From assembly GCA_017431745.1 (NCBI GenBank), contig JAFRKK010000010.1, forward strand, positions 150,749-214,748: a stretch of 64,000 bases of DNA. The letters are read 5' to 3'. Both the position numbers and the translations under genes were made by a program. Source of the DNA: Candidatus Saccharimonadota bacterium. Lineage in GTDB: Bacteria > Patescibacteriota > Saccharimonadia > Saccharimonadales > Saccharimonadaceae. Numbering within the stretch: the first letter of the stretch is position 1; each line of letters starts with the position of its first letter. Below the pieces are notes generated by a model. The model was not told the DNA's origin and ran no database searches. It was given only the letters and a program-made list of their open reading frames with translations. This document shows, piece after piece, positions 43,288-51,019 of this stretch.

Positions 43288-43593
43288 ATGAAAGATATTA
43301 ATGAAGGGGAGTTTGAGGCTGAAGTTTTGAATTATAAGGGGACGGTGTTGGTGGATTTTAATGCTGATTGGTGTGGACCGTGTAGGATGTTTAGGCCGAT
43401 TTTACAAGCTTTTGCTAAGCAGCATACGGACGTGAAAGTGGTAGGGGTGAATATTGACGATAATGATGAGCTAGCTGAAAAATATAACATCTCTACGATT
43501 CCTTGTTTAGTGGTGTTTAAGGATGGTGAAGAAGTTGCACGAAAAGAAGGGGTATTGCCAGAGAAAAAGATTTTGAAGATGGTGGAGGGCTAG
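43288..43593 (+). CDS. trxA: Thioredoxin
   Basis: Reduces protein disulfides in the cytoplasm. Active site 'FNADWCGPCRMFRPIL' with the canonical CGPC, cis-Pro region 'NISTIPCLVVFKDGEEVARK'. 101 residues, normal length. A TrpCys replacement pattern is absent, so it is a standard Trx. AAAAGGAGCTTTT precedes ATG. The thioredoxin reductase gene follows directly after the stop codon. Confidence 0.94.
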   Translation: MKDINEGEFEAEVLNYKGTVLVDFNADWCGPCRMFRPILQAFAKQHTDVKVVGVNIDDNDELAEKYNISTIPCLVVFKDGEEVARKEGVLPEKKILKMVEG

Positions 43594-44364
43594 ATGAAAT
43601 ATGATGTGATTGTTGTGGGGGCGGGGATTGCCGGGATGACAGCGGCGATTTACGTGAAACGAGCGGGAAAAAGCGTGCTGGTACTAGAATCGGTGATACA
43701 CGGCGGTCAAATAATTAATACGATTGGTATTGAGAATTGGCCTGGGGATTATGGAGTGTCGGGAGCGGATTTAGCGGGTAAGATTTATGAACAGTTGGGT
43801 AAATTAGGAATTGAAGTTGAATATTCTGAAGTGGAGACGATTGAAAAGACGAGCGAAGGATTTACGGTAAAAACTGATGACGATGAATACTCATGTGGTG
43901 CTGTGATTCTGGCGGTTGGAACGGAGCCGAGGCGATTGAGTGAAAAGCAGGCGGCTGATGCTGGTAAGAGAGCGGTGTCGTATTGTGCGACTTGTGACGG
44001 GGCACTTTACAAAGGTAAGCCGGTAGTGGTAGTGGGAAGCGGTAATACCGCGAAGCACGAGATGAAATATTTGGAGAATATAGCTTCGAAGGTTTATCAT
44101 ATTCATCATGATGAGCCGATTCCAAAGGATGCTGAAGCGGTATTCGTGGCGATTGGTAGGACACCAAATACGAAATTCGTGAAGGATTTGGTAGATTTAA
44201 ACAGCGAAGGCTATATTGTGGCGGAAGAAGATTGTATAACTTCTTGCTCTGGGGTGTTTGTGGCGGGAGATTGTCGGACCAAACAGGTGCGGCAGTTGGT
44301 GACAGCGGCCGGCGATGGTTCGGTGGCGGCTGAGGCAGCTATAGATTATTTGGCAAAGAAGTGA
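43594..44364 (+). CDS. trxB: Thioredoxin reductase-like flavoprotein with shortened NAD(P) domain
   Basis: FAD-binding 'VVGAGIAGMTAAIYVKRAGK' at the N-terminus, redox pair 'YCATCDGALYKGKPVVVVGS' (CATC), and C-terminal 'GVFVAGDCRTKQVRQLVTAA' identify the TrxB family. At 256 residues it is about 55 short. The loss follows 'VVGSGNTAKHEMKYLENIAS': the HRRxxxR segment that contacts the NADPH 2'-phosphate and the next strands are replaced by a short 'KVYHIHHDEPIPKDAEAVFV'. It may use a different electron donor or accept NADH poorly. Directly follows trxA. Confidence 0.88.
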   Translation: MKYDVIVVGAGIAGMTAAIYVKRAGKSVLVLESVIHGGQIINTIGIENWPGDYGVSGADLAGKIYEQLGKLGIEVEYSEVETIEKTSEGFTVKTDDDEYSCGAVILAVGTEPRRLSEKQAADAGKRAVSYCATCDGALYKGKPVVVVGSGNTAKHEMKYLENIASKVYHIHHDEPIPKDAEAVFVAIGRTPNTKFVKDLVDLNSEGYIVAEEDCITSCSGVFVAGDCRTKQVRQLVTAAGDGSVAAEAAIDYLAKK

Positions 44365-44378
44365 TATAATTGAGATGT

Positions 44379-44463
44379 GGCCGGGTGGCGGAATTGGTAT
44401 ACGCGTTCGACTTAAAATCGAATGGGGAAACCCGTACGGGTTCAAGTCCCGTCCCGGCTACCA
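44379..44463 (+). tRNA. tRNA-Leu (TAA)
   Basis: Acceptor GGCCGGG/CCCGGCT (G1-U72 wobble), anticodon stem-loop TTCGA-CTTAAAA-TCGAA (anticodon TAA), long variable arm ATGGGGAAACCCGT, T-arm ACGGG-TTCAAGT-CCCGT, encoded CCA. TATAAT at 44365-44370 provides the -10. Confidence 0.95.
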
Positions 44464-44475
44464 ATTTCTTATTAA

Positions 44476-45825
44476 ATGAAGAGTTATATTGCGATTGATT
44501 TGAAGTCGTTTTATGCGTCGGTGGAGTGTGTAGAACGAGGGCTTGACCCATTGAAGGCTAAATTAGTGGTGGCAGATGAGTCACGGACGGATAAAACGAT
44601 ATGTCTTGCGGTGTCGCCGGCGCTGAAAGAGTTGGGTATTCCGGGGAGGGCGAGACTTTTTGAGGTAAAAAGGAAGGCGAAAGATTTTATCATTGCAAAA
44701 CCTAGAATGGCTTATTATATGAGCTATAGCGCTAGAATTTATAATACATATTTACGTTATATTTCACCGGAGGATATTCATGTTTATTCGATTGACGAAG
44801 TTTTTATTGATGCGACGCCGTACCTGAAGAATTATAAAATGACGGCGAGGGAGCTCGCGATGAAACTGATGAAAGAGGTTTTGGAGGAAACTGGGATTAC
44901 GGCAACGGCGGGGATTGGGACGAACTTATATCTTGCTAAGGTAGCGATGGATATTGAAGCGAAGCACGCGAGACCAGATAAAAACGGAGTGAGAATTGCG
45001 GAACTAGATGAGATGAGCTATCGGCGTAAGCTATGGGAGCATAAGCCTTTGACGGATTTTTGGCGAGTAGGTAAAGGGTATGCTAGGCGTCTAGAACAGG
45101 CTGGGATGTATACGATGGGGGATGTGGCGCTTTGCTCGGAAAAAGATGAAGACTATTTGTATAAAATGTTTGGGGTGAATGCGGAGCTTTTGATTGATCA
45201 TGCTTGGGGATGGGAGCCGTGTGAAATTTGTGATATTAAAGCGTTTCGACCGAAAACGAATTCTTTGTCGTCGGGACAGGTTTTGAAGGAGCCTTATAGC
45301 TATAATAAGGCTTTGGTGGTGGCGAAAGAAATGGCGGAAGAAATGGGATTAACTTTGTTGAAGCGAAAACTAGTCACTAACCAAATTGTTTTGACCGTTG
45401 TGTATGACGTGAGTAACAAAGATTATAACGGAGATAAAATGGAAGATTACTATGGGCGAATAGTGCCAAAGCATGCACATGGTACGTATAATCTGGATGG
45501 TTTTACTTGCTCGCTGCGTGAAATGAAGGAGGCGGTGCGGAAGGTTTTTGAAAGTAAGGTGAACCCTAAATTAATGATTCGGCGAATTATGATAAACGTG
45601 AACAATGTGAAGAGGGAGGAAGATTTAAAAAAAGAGTTAAGGCAGGTTAGTTTGTTTGATAGTGAAGAGAAGCGTAAAGTATCGGAAAAGGAAAAACGGG
45701 CTAATGAGGCGATACTTAATATTAAGAAGCGTTATGGCAAAAATGCGATTTTGAAAGGAATTAATTTTGAAGAGGGGGCGACGGGGCGAGAGAGGAATGC
45801 GCAAATTGGAGGGCATAAAGCATGA
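44476..45825 (+). CDS. Y-family DNA polymerase (UmuC/UvrX-like)
   Basis: Translesion polymerase. Palm motifs: 'YIAIDLKSFYASVECVERGL' and catalytic 'VYSIDEVFIDATPYL', with 'TATAGIGTNLYLAKVAMDIE' and helix-hairpin 'FWRVGKGYARRLEQAGMYTM'. The C-terminal little-finger region reads 'SSGQVLKEPYSYNKALVVAK'. The 449-residue length and overall pattern are closest to the UvrX/YqjW group of Firmicutes rather than DinB. It begins 12 nt after tRNA-Leu and overlaps the next small gene by ATGA. Confidence 0.9.
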   Translation: MKSYIAIDLKSFYASVECVERGLDPLKAKLVVADESRTDKTICLAVSPALKELGIPGRARLFEVKRKAKDFIIAKPRMAYYMSYSARIYNTYLRYISPEDIHVYSIDEVFIDATPYLKNYKMTARELAMKLMKEVLEETGITATAGIGTNLYLAKVAMDIEAKHARPDKNGVRIAELDEMSYRRKLWEHKPLTDFWRVGKGYARRLEQAGMYTMGDVALCSEKDEDYLYKMFGVNAELLIDHAWGWEPCEICDIKAFRPKTNSLSSGQVLKEPYSYNKALVVAKEMAEEMGLTLLKRKLVTNQIVLTVVYDVSNKDYNGDKMEDYYGRIVPKHAHGTYNLDGFTCSLREMKEAVRKVFESKVNPKLMIRRIMINVNNVKREEDLKKELRQVSLFDSEEKRKVSEKEKRANEAILNIKKRYGKNAILKGINFEEGATGRERNAQIGGHKA

Positions 45826-46049
45826 AATACGATGAAATAATAAACCACCCACACTTCGAACCGCGAAATCATCCGCGAATGTCTAGAGAAATGCGGGCGG
45901 GGCAGTTTGCGCCGTATGCAGCTTTGACGGGATTTGACAAGGTGGTGAGAAGAACAGCGAGGTTTGCGGAAGAAAAATCTAAGCGAGTGATAATTTCCGA
46001 TGTTCCAAATGAAGGGGTGGATTTGGCAGAGGATGGTATAATAGAATAG
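45822..46049 (+). CDS. Small YolD-like partner of the Y-family polymerase
   Basis: 75 residues. 'FEPRNHPRMSREMRAGQFAP' followed by 'YAALTGFDKVVRRTARF' is the kind of short protein that regularly sits behind UvrX-type polymerases; it is cytoplasmic and highly charged. Overlap ATGA with the polymerase implies co-translation. Exact function is unknown, perhaps a clamp or polymerase accessory role. The stop codon overlaps the GTG of the next gene by one base. Confidence 0.6.
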   Translation: MKYDEIINHPHFEPRNHPRMSREMRAGQFAPYAALTGFDKVVRRTARFAEEKSKRVIISDVPNEGVDLAEDGIIE

Positions 46050-46867
46050 TGAATATATTATATTGTGGTGATGATGGAATTAAGCGGGGGGTGTTGGTGT
46101 CAATATTGTCGATTTTGAAGCACAATAAGGAGGAGCTTCATTTTTATATTATGACGATTAAGTACGAGGGGGTGAAGCCGTTCAAGAGGGAAACGGCGGA
46201 ATTTTTGAATTCATTGGCTAAAAAGACGAATCCGAAGAATTTTGTGAAACTAATTGATGCAACGGAGGTGTTTACCAAGAATTTGCCGAGAAAAAACATG
46301 AATTCGTATTTTACACCGTGTTCGATGTTGAGGCTGTATTTAGACAAAGTGCCGGAACTGGCTAAATTAGATAGAGTTTTGTATTTAGATTATGACGTGG
46401 TTTGCCGAGGGGATTTGGCGGAATTTTATAATACGGATATGGAAGGGGTGGAGGCGGCGGGAGTGCTGGATATTTATGGAAAGCATTTTTATCATTATCA
46501 TGGGTTGAAGCAAACTTATATGAATTCGGGAGTGATGTTATTTAATGTGCCGGAATGTATAAAGTCGGGGATGTTTGAGAGGACGGTGGAGCTTTGTGCG
46601 AAAAGATGGATGATGCTGGCGGACCAGGCGGCGTTGAATAAGGCTATTAGGCATCGTAAGTTGATGCCGCGAAAATATAATGAGCAGGGGGAGAGGCCAG
46701 GATTTGATACGGTGCTGCATCATTTTTCGAATAATTTTAAGTTTCGGCCGGTTTTTCATGTGCAAAAAGTGAAGCCGTTTGAAATTGATAAAATTCATGA
46801 GGTTTTGAAAATTTATGAATATGATGATATACTTGCCCGATACCAAAAATACAAAGCTGAATTATAA
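46049..46867 (+). CDS. GT8-family glycosyltransferase
   Basis: 272 residues. GT8 enzymes retain configuration and use nucleotide sugars with a DxD motif. Here 'LDRVLYLDYDVVCRGDLAEF' carries the DxD (DYD), preceded by 'TPCSMLRLYLDKVPELAKLD', and followed by 'YMNSGVMLFNVPECIKSGMF' and 'ADQAALNKAI', all typical. No membrane segment. The start is GTG at 46049, 6 nt after a TATAAT box inside the previous gene. Probably acts in surface glycan synthesis with the GT8 at 47.7 kb. Confidence 0.85.
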   Translation: MNILYCGDDGIKRGVLVSILSILKHNKEELHFYIMTIKYEGVKPFKRETAEFLNSLAKKTNPKNFVKLIDATEVFTKNLPRKNMNSYFTPCSMLRLYLDKVPELAKLDRVLYLDYDVVCRGDLAEFYNTDMEGVEAAGVLDIYGKHFYHYHGLKQTYMNSGVMLFNVPECIKSGMFERTVELCAKRWMMLADQAALNKAIRHRKLMPRKYNEQGERPGFDTVLHHFSNNFKFRPVFHVQKVKPFEIDKIHEVLKIYEYDDILARYQKYKAEL

Positions 46868-46868
46868 C

Positions 46869-46939
46869 ATAAAATACCCTTTTTCGGACACGCTCAAGGG
46901 CGCTCGCCCAAGCTTACGGTCCTCAAAAGGGTATTTTAT
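46869..46939 (+). repeat. Palindromic insertion element, core family A, intergenic
   Basis: Perfect 15-bp arms ATAAAATACCCTTTT (46869-46883) and complement (46925-46939) enclose the 41-nt core TCGGACACGCTCAAGG...AAGCTTACGGTCCTC. The central hairpin is GGGC-GCTC-GCCC. Compared with the copy in recX (GGCC-GTTC-GGCC) the inner stem differs by a compensatory C-G to G-C swap. It ends just before the leaderless promoter of the acyltransferase gene. Confidence 0.88.
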
Positions 46940-46953
46940 GCTATAATTTAGAT

Positions 46954-47781
46954 ATGGCTAAGGCGGAATTATTTCAAAAAGATATACCTGAAGAGGAGCG
47001 GGTGTTTTATTACAAGTCGGAAACGGATGATCCGATTAAGACGGATGAACAGGAAAAAGGTGAGGAAGTGAGGTTGCCGGACGGATATGAGTTTATTCCG
47101 AAGAATCCGTTCGTGAAATTATACTCAGCAGTGCTGTTTCGGATTTTTAAGTTGTTTGGGCAGTACTACGAAAGGGGCTATTGGCAGGCTAAGTTTTACG
47201 GGCGGGAAAAACTGAAGAAAGCACGCGGTAAAGGTTATGTGCTGTATTGCAATCATACGAATCCGTTTCATGATGTGTTTGGGCCAGCGATTGCGGCAGA
47301 TAGAAGGATTTTTACGATTATTAGTCCGGTGAATTTGAAGGTGCCAGGGATTGGGAAGTTTTTACCGTTGATTGGCGGGTTGCCGCTTGGCAAAACGAAG
47401 GAAGAGAAGAAGGCTTTTCATGAGGCGGCTGATACGAGGCTGAGGCAGGGGAATTGTTTAGTGATTTATCCGGAGGCACACCTTTGGCCGTATTATACGA
47501 AGATTCGTAAATTCCCTGCCGGTGATAAGTCATTTACCTATGCGACACGGAATAATTTGCCAGTGTTTACGATGATTACAACTTATCATAAAAGAGCAGA
47601 CAAAAAGAAGGGGGATTTACCGAGGATGGATATTTATATTGATGGGCCGTTCTATCCAGACGCTAAAAAAACGGAAGACGAGAACCGAGCGGATTTGGCG
47701 AAAAAAGCTTACGATTCTATGGTAAAATATAGTAAGAAGAATAGTTATGAGTATTTTCGATACAGGAAATCCAATAAATAG
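46954..47781 (+). CDS. PlsC-like acyltransferase
   Basis: 275 residues. The acyltransferase block I is 'YVLYCNHTNPFHDVFGPAIA', where the His-Asp spacing is HX5D rather than the usual HX4D unless the second His serves. Block III is 'CLVIYPEAHLWPYYTKIRKF', with the Glu of the YPEG-like motif. There is a hydrophobic N-terminal region ('FVKLYSAVLFRIFKLFGQYY'). Likely a 1-acylglycerol-3-phosphate acyltransferase-type enzyme that remodels scavenged lipids (inference). ATG is 6 nt after TATAAT. Confidence 0.75.
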   Translation: MAKAELFQKDIPEEERVFYYKSETDDPIKTDEQEKGEEVRLPDGYEFIPKNPFVKLYSAVLFRIFKLFGQYYERGYWQAKFYGREKLKKARGKGYVLYCNHTNPFHDVFGPAIAADRRIFTIISPVNLKVPGIGKFLPLIGGLPLGKTKEEKKAFHEAADTRLRQGNCLVIYPEAHLWPYYTKIRKFPAGDKSFTYATRNNLPVFTMITTYHKRADKKKGDLPRMDIYIDGPFYPDAKKTEDENRADLAKKAYDSMVKYSKKNSYEYFRYRKSNK

Positions 47782-48724
47782 ATATACCAAAGTTGTGCCG
47801 GTTTTTTTGACGATTAATAGTGCGTATGCGCCGTATGCGGCGGCGACAATTCATTCCCTAACTAAACATGCGGATCCGAAGCGATATTATCGGGTGATAA
47901 TTTTACATGATGGGTTAAATTTGGTAAATCGGATTAGGCTGCGTAGCTTGGTGACTCGGAATGTGGCGTTGCAGTTTAAGAAAATTTCGCATAGTTTGTA
48001 TTTGAAGGCGGTGATTATGTACTGTGCTAAAAGGAAGGGTTTAGGAGATTTTTTCTCGGCGGCAGTGTATTATTACCGGTTTTTTATTCCGCGACTTTTT
48101 CCACAATATGGAAAGGCAGTTTATTTAGATAGTGATACGATATTGCTGGACGATGTGGGGAAGTTGTTTGATACTGAGTTAGGTGAAAATGTGGTGGCAG
48201 CGATGCCGGACCCAAAGGTGACGGTAATCCGTGAATTTCGGGATTATGTAGATAAGGCGGTGGGAGTGCCACACGCTGAATATGTGAATGATGGGGTGAT
48301 GGTGATGGATCTTAAGAAGATGCGGAAGATGAAGTATTTATCAACGATGGTGAATTTGATTAAAAAATATGATGCTGACCTGGTGGCGCCGGACCAAGAT
48401 TATTTGAATGTGATTTTGAGGGGAAAAATTAGCAAGATGGATGCTAGGTGGAATATGGAGCCAAGCGAAAAGTTACCAAAAGATGCGAAGTTGGTGCATT
48501 TTAATTTGTTTAATAAACCATGGCATTACAAAAATGTGCCGTGCGAGAAGTTGTTTTGGAATGCGGCCAGAGGGACGGGGTTTACGGGGGATTTGCGTAG
48601 GCAACAGGAGGCCTTTGATGCGGCTCGCCAGAAGAAAGACCACGAAAAAGTGGCGGCTTTGATTCAGAAGGCTGGAAAATTGGCGAAAATGAAAAAGCCG
48701 ATTTTCGAGCTAGACGAAAAATAA
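47747..48724 (+). CDS. GT8-family glycosyltransferase
   Basis: 325 residues. N-terminal 'VPVFLTINSAYAPYAAATIH' and the DxD motif in 'GKAVYLDSDTILLDDVGKLF' with 'EYVNDGVMVMDLKKMR' and 'APDQDYLNVILRGKI' fit family GT8. ATG at 47747 lies inside the 3' end of the acyltransferase (35-nt overlap), so the genes are coupled. Ends with a Lys-rich C-terminal helix. Probably modifies a lipid or surface glycan made in this cluster. Confidence 0.85.
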   Translation: MSIFDTGNPINRYTKVVPVFLTINSAYAPYAAATIHSLTKHADPKRYYRVIILHDGLNLVNRIRLRSLVTRNVALQFKKISHSLYLKAVIMYCAKRKGLGDFFSAAVYYYRFFIPRLFPQYGKAVYLDSDTILLDDVGKLFDTELGENVVAAMPDPKVTVIREFRDYVDKAVGVPHAEYVNDGVMVMDLKKMRKMKYLSTMVNLIKKYDADLVAPDQDYLNVILRGKISKMDARWNMEPSEKLPKDAKLVHFNLFNKPWHYKNVPCEKLFWNAARGTGFTGDLRRQQEAFDAARQKKDHEKVAALIQKAGKLAKMKKPIFELDEK

Positions 48725-48764
48725 AGGTTATGGTATGATTAAAGAAGCTAAAAGTGGAGTTAAC

Positions 48765-49448
48765 ATGAAAAAAATGTTGTGGGGGCTAGGGATATCGGCG
48801 TTAGTACTAGTGGTGCTGGCATTTTTGCTAGGTCGATATGCATTTCCGAATTTGTTGTTGCCGCTACCTGCACCAGAGTTGTCAGAAGGGCAAAGAGGGG
48901 AACTGGGGATTGATAAGAATATTAATGAAACGACGATTGATGGTTATCTGGGGCGTTCGGATGCAGTGTACCGAGATGTACGGATGCTTGTTGACCCGGG
49001 GAATTATGAAGCAATTGGGGGTGATTCGTATTTGAGCGGATTTGTGCGCGGCTTTGAAGTAGTGCCGTTGCCATACCTGGTAAATGTATCGGGGTTGCCG
49101 GAAGCGGTAGGTTCGACTTACACGGGGCCGACTTTGTTCCATCAGCATTCGGATGGGTCTTACACGGCAAATTATGAGGAGTCGATGGCGATTTTAGAAG
49201 GACTATTCCCGAAAGATAAGGTGATTTTCTTGATGTGTGGGGGTGGAGGTTATTCGGGAATGTTAAAAAATATGCTAGTGGCGCTGGGCTGGGATGCATC
49301 GAAGATTTATAATACGGGCGGATATTGGTATTATGATGGTGAAAATGATGTACAGGTAAAACGAGGACTTCCGGACGGGGCAGTGGAATATGATTTTTAT
49401 AAAGTGCCGGTACATGAAGTTGATTTTGAGGGGCTGACGGAGAAATAA
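48765..49448 (+). CDS. Membrane-anchored rhodanese-like protein
   Basis: 227 residues. N-terminal transmembrane helix ('LGISALVLVVLAFLLGRYAF'), then a domain with 'HSDGSYTANYEESMAILEGL' and a Cys loop 'VIFLMCGGGGYSGMLKNMLV' followed by 'YNTGGYWYYDGEN', the layout of a rhodanese sulfurtransferase with catalytic Cys. The domain faces outside. ATG at 48765 has GTGGAG upstream; another in-frame ATG at 48735 is possible. It is next to a thioredoxin-like membrane protein, so the pair may do extracytoplasmic thiol chemistry. Confidence 0.72.
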   Translation: MKKMLWGLGISALVLVVLAFLLGRYAFPNLLLPLPAPELSEGQRGELGIDKNINETTIDGYLGRSDAVYRDVRMLVDPGNYEAIGGDSYLSGFVRGFEVVPLPYLVNVSGLPEAVGSTYTGPTLFHQHSDGSYTANYEESMAILEGLFPKDKVIFLMCGGGGYSGMLKNMLVALGWDASKIYNTGGYWYYDGENDVQVKRGLPDGAVEYDFYKVPVHEVDFEGLTEK

Positions 49449-49450
49449 CG

Positions 49451-49945
49451 GTGAGTGCCGAGAAGAAAAAGCAGTTGGGTGTGTTGGGGTTGATTGTAGC
49501 GCTGATAGTAGTGCTGTTTGGCGGACTATTGTTTATGGGAGCGGTGAGCGGGTGGTTTGATGACCCGAAGGTGGTTTTGAGCGAAGAATATAAATGCACT
49601 GAGGGATGTGAAGAATTTATGGAGTTGGACGCGGCTTTTTATGAGGATTTGGTGAAGGCTGGAAAGTCGTTTGTGGTGTTTGTGGATCAGGATGGTTGTA
49701 CGACAGCGGATAGATTGAGGGGATATGTTTTGGATTGGGCTTCTAGTGTTGGGGTGAAGGTGTATCGGATGATGTTTTCAGAGGTGAAGAAAACTTCGCT
49801 ACATGACTATGTAAAGTATTATCCTTCAGTGGCGATAGTAGATAAGGGCATGGTGCGGGGGTATCTCAGGGCGGACTCGGATGAGGATGCGGATGCGTAT
49901 AATGATTATGATACATTCTCTGGGTGGATACAGCGGTATCTATGA
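49451..49945 (+). CDS. Membrane-anchored thioredoxin-like protein with a single Cys
   Basis: 164 residues from GTG. Transmembrane helix 'LGLIVALIVVLFGGLLFMGA', then a thioredoxin-like fold: 'KSFVVFVDQDGCTTADRLRG' in place of the CxxC loop, and 'YVKYYPSVAIVDKGMVRGYL' with the cis-Pro. The active-site loop keeps one Cys (GCTTA), and another pair lies in 'YKCTEGCEEF' near the helix. It starts 2 nt after the rhodanese gene stop. Probably an exported redox or thiol-carrier protein; exact role unknown. Confidence 0.62.
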   Translation: MSAEKKKQLGVLGLIVALIVVLFGGLLFMGAVSGWFDDPKVVLSEEYKCTEGCEEFMELDAAFYEDLVKAGKSFVVFVDQDGCTTADRLRGYVLDWASSVGVKVYRMMFSEVKKTSLHDYVKYYPSVAIVDKGMVRGYLRADSDEDADAYNDYDTFSGWIQRYL

Positions 49946-49969
49946 GATTAATTAGTAATTATTTTAAAT

Positions 49970-50023
49970 TTTACGTTTAAAACTATCAAAAATATTGATT
50001 TTAAACGTAAAGTTTGGTATAAT
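49970..50023 (+). promoter_or_regulatory. Inverted repeat and promoter before the Fic gene
   Basis: TTTACGTTTAAAA (49970-49982) and TTTTAAACGTAAA (49999-50011) form a perfect 13-bp inverted repeat with a 16-nt spacer. Its right half overlaps a TTGATT(49996-50001)-16 nt-TATAAT(50018-50023) promoter, and ATG follows 6 nt later. It could be an operator or a terminator of the upstream operon that doubles as one; no T-run follows, favouring an operator. Confidence 0.6.
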
Positions 50024-50029
50024 AAAGCT

Positions 50030-50914
50030 ATGATAAACCAAGTTACGAGAGATAAAATTAATAATTTATCTGAAAAATATCATAAATTGGCAGTTAAATA
50101 TAAAGATGCCGTAAAAGAGTTTACTATTTCTGAGCTTCCGGAGATGGTTTATAATTCAAATGCGATTGAAAATTCTACTCTTACGCTTGAAGATACGGAA
50201 GATATTTTGATCCGTAATCAAATTCGTACCGATCACGAAATCCGAGAGATTTACGAAGCAAAGAATTTAGCTAATGCTATAGAATACCTAATGGATAATT
50301 CAGACAAAAAGATGTCTGTGGGACTGATTTTGAAATTGCATAAAATATTGCTTTTGAATATTCGTGACGAAATGGCTGGGCGTTTTCGTTCGGGGCGTGA
50401 ATGGGTGCGGGTCGGTACACATATTGGTGCGAATCCAGAATTTGTCGGTAGACTTATGCTTGAACTTGTTGAAAAGTATAATGAAAAAGATGACGAATAC
50501 TTCCTTGAGAAAATAGCATATTTTCATGCCGAATTTGAAAACATCCATCCATTTGGTGATGGGAATGGGCGGATTGGACGGTTGCTTACGAACGAACAAC
50601 TGGATATGTTGGGTCTACCACCAATTATTATCCCTAATAAGTCGAAGTTTGAAGAATACTACCCTGCTTTAGATGAATATACAAAAACTGGCAAGATAGA
50701 TAAATTAGTAGAGCTGTTTGCGAAATTGTTAATAGAGTCACTATATCGTCGGATTGCTAAAATGACCGCCAAAAAGATTATCCCGGTCGCGGAATGGGCA
50801 AAAGTCAATGATTTGAACCTCCAATCTGTAACTAATAAAGCTATGCGGGGCACAATTCCTGCATTTAGAATAAGGGGAAAATGGATGATTGCGGCAGAAT
50901 TTCAACCGGAATAA
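50030..50914 (+). CDS. Fic-domain AMPylase-like protein with built-in inhibitory helix
   Basis: 294 residues. Fic motif 'IHPFGDGNGRIGRLLTNEQL' is complete (HPFxDGNGRxxR), so AMP transfer (or a related reaction) is expected. The inhibitory motif (S/T)xxxE(G/N) is present N-terminally as 'SNAIEN', making this a self-inhibited class II Fic protein. A C-terminal helix-turn-helix-like module ('VAEWAKVNDLNLQSVTNKAM') could bind DNA. Leaderless start after TATAAT. No separate antitoxin gene is seen, consistent with internal inhibition. Confidence 0.9.
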   Translation: MINQVTRDKINNLSEKYHKLAVKYKDAVKEFTISELPEMVYNSNAIENSTLTLEDTEDILIRNQIRTDHEIREIYEAKNLANAIEYLMDNSDKKMSVGLILKLHKILLLNIRDEMAGRFRSGREWVRVGTHIGANPEFVGRLMLELVEKYNEKDDEYFLEKIAYFHAEFENIHPFGDGNGRIGRLLTNEQLDMLGLPPIIIPNKSKFEEYYPALDEYTKTGKIDKLVELFAKLLIESLYRRIAKMTAKKIIPVAEWAKVNDLNLQSVTNKAMRGTIPAFRIRGKWMIAAEFQPE

Positions 50915-50918
50915 TATA

Positions 50919-50975
50919 CTAAAATGAACTAAAGTGTGCTAAAATGCTTGCGCTAAAATAAAAAGTAGTGTATTA
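50919..50975 (+). promoter_or_regulatory. Promoter with three helically phased 10-bp repeats
   Basis: CTAAAATGAA, CTAAAGTGTG and CTAAAATGCT follow one another at 50919-50948, directly upstream of TTGCGC (50947-50952), 17 nt and TATTAT (50970-50975). A further CTAAAAT lies in the spacer. Tandem sites in 10-bp phase suggest an activator or a bent A-tract region driving the surface-protein gene. Confidence 0.6.
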
Positions 50976-51019
50976 TAGGGGTATAAAAGGTTATACATTT
51001 AAAAGGAAGGTAAATAAAA

